A DNA stretch of 33,950 nucleotides from Desulfuromonadales bacterium (GTDB lineage: Bacteria; Desulfobacterota; Desulfuromonadia; Desulfuromonadales; BM103): contig JAQYVY010000038.1 of NCBI GenBank assembly GCA_030145195.1, positions 1 through 33,950 on the forward strand. Reading direction: 5' to 3'. Positions 31,197-33,950 of this stretch are shown in pieces. Positions within the stretch are counted from its first letter, which is position 1. Each line of letters opens with the position of its first letter. The notes under the pieces were generated by a model that was not told the DNA's origin, made no database searches, and saw only the letters and a program-made list of their open reading frames with translations. Both the position numbers and the translations under genes were made by a program.

Positions 31197-32183
31197 AAAA
31201 TGGCCGATAGCCCGGTTTCGGGAGGAAATCAGTCCACTACCGGTAGTGTTGATGCTGATCAGAACGTCTACTCCCGGTTCTCTTAAAAAGGTTTCGTTTG
31301 CCACAGCTAGCTTGTTCTGCCGAATCATCGATTGAATCTCTTTGATATATTCATCACCACGTTGCGAATATTTGGAGAGCCCCCGGGCGAGAGCAATCCC
31401 GGTGACCGGTTTCTCTTCCTGGCGTAGCTTTGCTCGGATGTCACGAAGTTTGCGATAAGCACCGTTGGTGTTCAGGTTCCGCATGTAACTGTGTATTGCG
31501 GCGTAGATACTCGAGAACTTACGCACCTCGTAGGTTTCCCCTGGGGGACGTCCAGCTGGGATTATGCCCGTTCCGGGTTTGTAGGTCCATTCTCCAAACA
31601 GGTTGTTACCCAACTGTGCAAAGCGTGAGGTTCCCCAGGCTGATTCGTTTGCCGCCTGGGCGAGAACCATTGAGGGGGGGATGATGTCGATGCGTTTTAA
31701 CAGGCGCTCACGTGTACGATGGTCGGTTATTGGGTCGCCACGTAGCCGATAGGCTTGGGTTGTTTTTTCAAGACGTTCCAAGTCTTCGTCAGAAGTCTCG
31801 CGGGCTTTGTGGCTGCGCTCAAGAATCTGGGTAAAGGCCTTGCGTTGATCTTCGATTTCCTGATTGACCATCAGGATCATCGGCAGCAGCCCCATAAAGA
31901 AAGCCTGTTTCTTCGCGATTACGCTGGTGGCCTGATTGATGTCCTGTGGAAATCGCTCAAGTATGAATGGCGGCACCCCCTGATCCAGTTGTTGCCAGTC
32001 GTAGTCGAGTGCCTGGAAAAAGGTTTGTAGTCCAGACAGGGTTTCAGCACGGATAATTTCCGGGTTAGTCCCAGAACCATTCTGCTCCATGGCTGTGGCT
32101 GCTTGGCTTTGAAGTAGCAGGCAGGCCAGTACCATGGTCTGCAGGACTAAATTACGTATTAATATGTTATGGTAGACAGACAT
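31170..32183 (-). CDS. Bax-like glucosaminidase-domain protein
   Basis: 337 residues with a signal peptide (hydrophobic 11-24). The middle has DYDWQQLDQGVPPFILERFP, KKQAFFMGLLPMILMVNQEI and RLLKRIDIIPPSMVLAQAAN, then ESAWGTSRFAQLGNNLFGEW with catalytic Glu180 and FSSIYAAIHSYMRNLNTN. This is the pattern of E. coli Bax and related glucosaminidase-domain proteins (glycosyl hydrolase family 73-like) that act on peptidoglycan. About 60 residues at the C-terminus have no clear match. It is convergent with the deacetylase gene; both products act on cell-wall or envelope glycans. Confidence 0.92.
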   Translation of the reverse strand: MSVYHNILIRNLVLQTMVLACLLLQSQAATAMEQNGSGTNPEIIRAETLSGLQTFFQALDYDWQQLDQGVPPFILERFPQDINQATSVIAKKQAFFMGLLPMILMVNQEIEDQRKAFTQILERSHKARETSDEDLERLEKTTQAYRLRGDPITDHRTRERLLKRIDIIPPSMVLAQAANESAWGTSRFAQLGNNLFGEWTYKPGTGIIPAGRPPGETYEVRKFSSIYAAIHSYMRNLNTNGAYRKLRDIRAKLRQEEKPVTGIALARGLSKYSQRGDEYIKEIQSMIRQNKLAVANETFLREPGVDVLISINTTGSGLISSRNRAIGHFSPSPRENP

Positions 32184-32351
32184 CGGGTTCCATGGTTTAG
32201 GGTGATTGAGGAATTGCAGTTATTCGTAGCAGAATACCATAATTGCTTTTTGTTCGACAAGTTGCTGTTCTTTGGAACCTCCTGAAGTTAGACTTGTTAT
32301 AACTCTGGAGTGTCTAGGAAACTAGCGGCGATTCAATAAAGAGGGAATGAA

Positions 32352-32771
32352 ATGAAATCTTATCGAAAAGAGCTTTGGTTTGAGATTCCTACAAGACGGG
32401 GATTTGTAAATATCACTTCGCGACTAAACGACAGTCTGCATGAAAGTGGAATTAGTGAAGGGCTGCTGCTCTGTAACGCGATGCACATAACCGGCTCGGT
32501 TTTTATAAACGACGACGAGCAAGGGCTGCATCAAGACTTCGAAAGGTGGTTGGAGCAATTAGCACCGCACGAGCCATTAGCTCTATATCAACATAACAAC
32601 ACTGGTGAGGATAATGGTGATGCTCATCTCAAACGCACCATCATGGGACGTGAGGTGGTCATTGCTATTACCGCCGGACAACTTGACTTTGGCCCATGGG
32701 AGCAGGTTTTTTATGGCGAATTTGATGGTCGCCGCCGCAAACGGGTTCTGGTGAAGATTATTGGTGAATGA
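32352..32771 (+). CDS. yjbQ: YjbQ (UPF0047) family protein
   Basis: 139 residues, the family length. It carries [34 protein letters not shown] and [18 protein letters not shown], which correspond to the conserved His and metal-site motifs of YjbQ. Some members show weak thiamine-phosphate synthase activity, but the physiological role is not settled. The ATG has AGAGGGA upstream. It is a short unit of its own, with the small membrane gene 127 bases later in the same direction. Confidence 0.95.
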   Translation: MKSYRKELWFEIPTRRGFVNITSRLNDSLHESGISEGLLLCNAMHITGSVFINDDEQGLHQDFERWLEQLAPHEPLALYQHNNTGEDNGDAHLKRTIMGREVVIAITAGQLDFGPWEQVFYGEFDGRRRKRVLVKIIGE

Positions 32772-32898
32772 TGCCCGGACTGCTTTTTGCTAATGTCGTA
32801 GAACGACGTTCTGATGCTTCTTGCTTTCGTCGCCGGATTGATTATAATGTAAGCATCTGACGTATTTCTCTTTGTCATGAAATGACATGGAGTTGAAC

Positions 32899-33234
32899 AT
32901 GAATGCTTATATCGTTTTGGGCTTGTTTGCATTGTATGTTGCGTCGATGTCCCTTTATCTGGTGCTTTCTGGATATCAGGATGCGATGTTGGCGCTTTTG
33001 CGCCGTTTCTGGGGCCGATCCCTCGGCCACTCCCTCTACTTTATCTGTCATGTGGCTTTACCTGTCGTCGTCTGTGTCGTTTGCCTTGGTTGGGGCGTAC
33101 GACATTACGATGTTTCAGTCGTTTACAGTAAAGTCGAGGCCCCTTTGTCCCTGAATATTGATCATTACCGCAAGTTATTACCGCTGCCGTACACGATCGA
33201 TCCAGACCGGATGGGGGTTATTTACGGCGCCTAG
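32899..33234 (+). CDS. Small membrane protein, stop codon at a repeat boundary
   Basis: 111 residues from the ATG at 32899, with GGAG 7 bases upstream; an in-frame ATG at 32887 lacks a site. Two membrane segments (about 4-24 and 44-64) are separated by a basic loop (RRFWGRSLGH), and a 45-residue tail ends in YGA. I do not recognise the family. The stop codon TAG (33232-33234) coincides with the edge of the MITE-like element (its CTAG flank), so the original C-terminus may have been longer. Confidence 0.65.
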   Translation: MNAYIVLGLFALYVASMSLYLVLSGYQDAMLALLRRFWGRSLGHSLYFICHVALPVVVCVVCLGWGVRHYDVSVVYSKVEAPLSLNIDHYRKLLPLPYTIDPDRMGVIYGA

Positions 33235-33398
33235 CAGCCTGTCGGGCTATCAATGAACTGGCTGCAAATTCGCCTGTTTGGCCCATATCTTAGCTCCTTT
33301 TCGACCAATAGCTATGGCTATTACTCTCAAATGAGCTAAAATCTGGTCTCAAACGTCCAAATTTTCGCTTCAGCCCTGATAGTCCGACAGGCTGCTAG
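33231..33398. mobile_element. MITE-like palindromic element
   Basis: CTAGCAGCCTGTCGGGCTAT at the left and its inverted copy at the right end (33377-33398) form terminal repeats of 22 bases with one mismatch, each bounded by CTAG. The interior is also largely palindromic, with the apex at AATAGC-TAT-GGCTATT near 33308-33324, so the RNA would fold into one long hairpin. There is no reading frame. The 4-base CTAG flanks could be a target duplication of the YTAR kind made by IS5-type transposases; that is inference. A truncated copy lies at 4630. Confidence 0.8.
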
Positions 33399-33436
33399 TT
33401 CTTGCCTTGGTCTTGACCTTCCGAATTATAGTAACA

Positions 33437-33465
33437 AACGCCCCAGGAAACTCTGGGGCGTTTTT
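33437..33465 (+). terminator. Rho-independent terminator before htpG
   Basis: AACGCCCCAG pairs with CTGGGGCGTT around GAAACT, followed by further T residues. It probably belonged directly to the small membrane protein gene before the MITE-like element inserted between the two. Confidence 0.92.
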
Positions 33466-33485
33466 ATATTTGTCTAGGCCCTGGG

Positions 33486-33514
33486 TTGACATACACCACA
33501 TTGATGCATAGTTT
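33486..33514 (+). promoter_or_regulatory. Candidate htpG promoter
   Basis: TTGACA (33486-33491) with 17 bases to TAGTTT (33509-33514). The -35 is perfect and the -10 weak. No clear heat-shock sigma32 motif or CIRCE element is seen. Confidence 0.45.
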
Positions 33515-33567
33515 ATGCTGCAGGAAAAAAACAATTATCAATATATTCCTTAGGAGGTAGTACCAGC

Positions 33568-33950
33568 ATGTCAGTAAGTAAACGTAAGTTCAAGGCCGAG
33601 GTTAACCAGATCCTCGACCTTATGATTCACTCTCTCTACTCGCACAAAGAGATTTTTCTCCGCGAGTTGATCTCCAACGCGTCCGACGCCATCGACAAAG
33701 CCCGCTATCTGTCGCTGACCGAAAAGACGGTCAACCCGACAGGTGACGAGTGGCAGATCGAGTTGATCCCCGACGTCGAGGCTGGGACACTGACAGTGCG
33801 CGACAACGGCATTGGCTTGACCCGCGACGAAGCTGCTGAGACACTGGGCACCATTGCCCATTCAGGCACCAAGGAGTTTCTCAAACTACTCGAAAGCAAC
33901 AAGGCCAAGGACAATCCGGAGTTGATCGGCCAATTCGGCGTCGGTTTTTA
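33568..33950 (+). CDS. htpG: Molecular chaperone HtpG (Hsp90), 5' part
   Basis: The ATG at 33568 has TTAGGAGG 10 bases upstream. 127 codons are present before the window ends, so this is the N-terminal ATP-binding domain only. KFKAEVNQILDLMIHSLYSH, IFLRELISNASDAIDKARYL, VRDNGIGLTRDEAAETLGTI and AHSGTKEFL, then LIGQFGVGF, are the conserved GHKL nucleotide-pocket motifs. HtpG is a cytoplasmic ATP-dependent chaperone. It is preceded by its own promoter and the terminator of the upstream unit. Confidence 0.97.
   Translation, partial: MSVSKRKFKAEVNQILDLMIHSLYSHKEIFLRELISNASDAIDKARYLSLTEKTVNPTGDEWQIELIPDVEAGTLTVRDNGIGLTRDEAAETLGTIAHSGTKEFLKLLESNKAKDNPELIGQFGVGF

Overview
The window is a gene-dense bacterial chromosome segment of moderate G+C. 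Gene content suggests a deltaproteobacterium of the Desulfuromonas/Geobacter type (Desulfuromonadia). This is inferred from the mix of a GspE/PulE ATPase, a PAS-GGDEF-EAL protein, RbgA, a U32 peptidase, CmoA, a periplasmic rhodanese that appears to use selenocysteine, and many short intergenic hairpin terminators. No rRNA, tRNA, CRISPR array, prophage or complete transposase gene is visible, and there is no 16S sequence to confirm the taxon.

Layout. 1-5.0 kb: 5' part of cmoA (minus), a histidine kinase preceded by a structured terminator-like leader, a secreted HExxH metalloprotease-like protein (minus), a lipoprotein built from 23-residue repeats with a peptidoglycan-binding C-terminus, and a cold-shock protein (minus). 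5.4-8.2 kb: a two-motif CDGSH iron-sulfur protein, an unknown protein, a YciH/SUI1 factor, a YaiI family protein and a CDF metal transporter. 8.2-13.5 kb: an orphan GspE/PulE ATPase (minus), then MaoC-like hydratase, isochorismatase-like hydrolase, BioD-like P-loop protein and a Gfo/Idh/MocA oxidoreductase. 13.9-16.9 kb: a PAS-GGDEF-EAL protein, then on minus a rhodanese whose reading frame runs through an in-frame TGA followed by a SECIS-like hairpin, and a double-ACT regulator. 17.1-22.5 kb: zinc-ribbon protein, RbgA GTPase, a 53-residue membrane protein (minus), a degenerate alpha/beta hydrolase (minus), a solitary RelE/ParE-like protein with a CxxC-CxxC insertion behind a promoter flanked by two palindromes, a double rhodanese and a META-domain lipoprotein.

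22.8-31.2 kb is one long co-directional run with overlapping or nearly touching genes: hydrolase, TlyA, tetrapyrrole methylase, U32 protein, a 61-residue helical protein, a YhaN-like membrane ATPase, a HIT protein, a short RelA/SpoT homologue whose synthetase half looks inactive, and a polysaccharide deacetylase. The end holds a Bax-like glucosaminidase (minus), YjbQ, a small membrane protein whose stop codon lies on the edge of a 168-bp palindromic MITE-like element, and the 5' part of htpG.

The strongest candidates for new biology are the putative selenocysteine rhodanese (15.7-16.2 kb), the zinc-knuckle RelE-like protein with its twin operators (19.86-20.33 kb), the coupled methylase/U32/61-residue/YhaN-like group (24.1-28.2 kb), the leader hairpins before the histidine kinase (0.66-0.75 kb), and the 4+4 repeat lipoprotein (3.3-4.5 kb).
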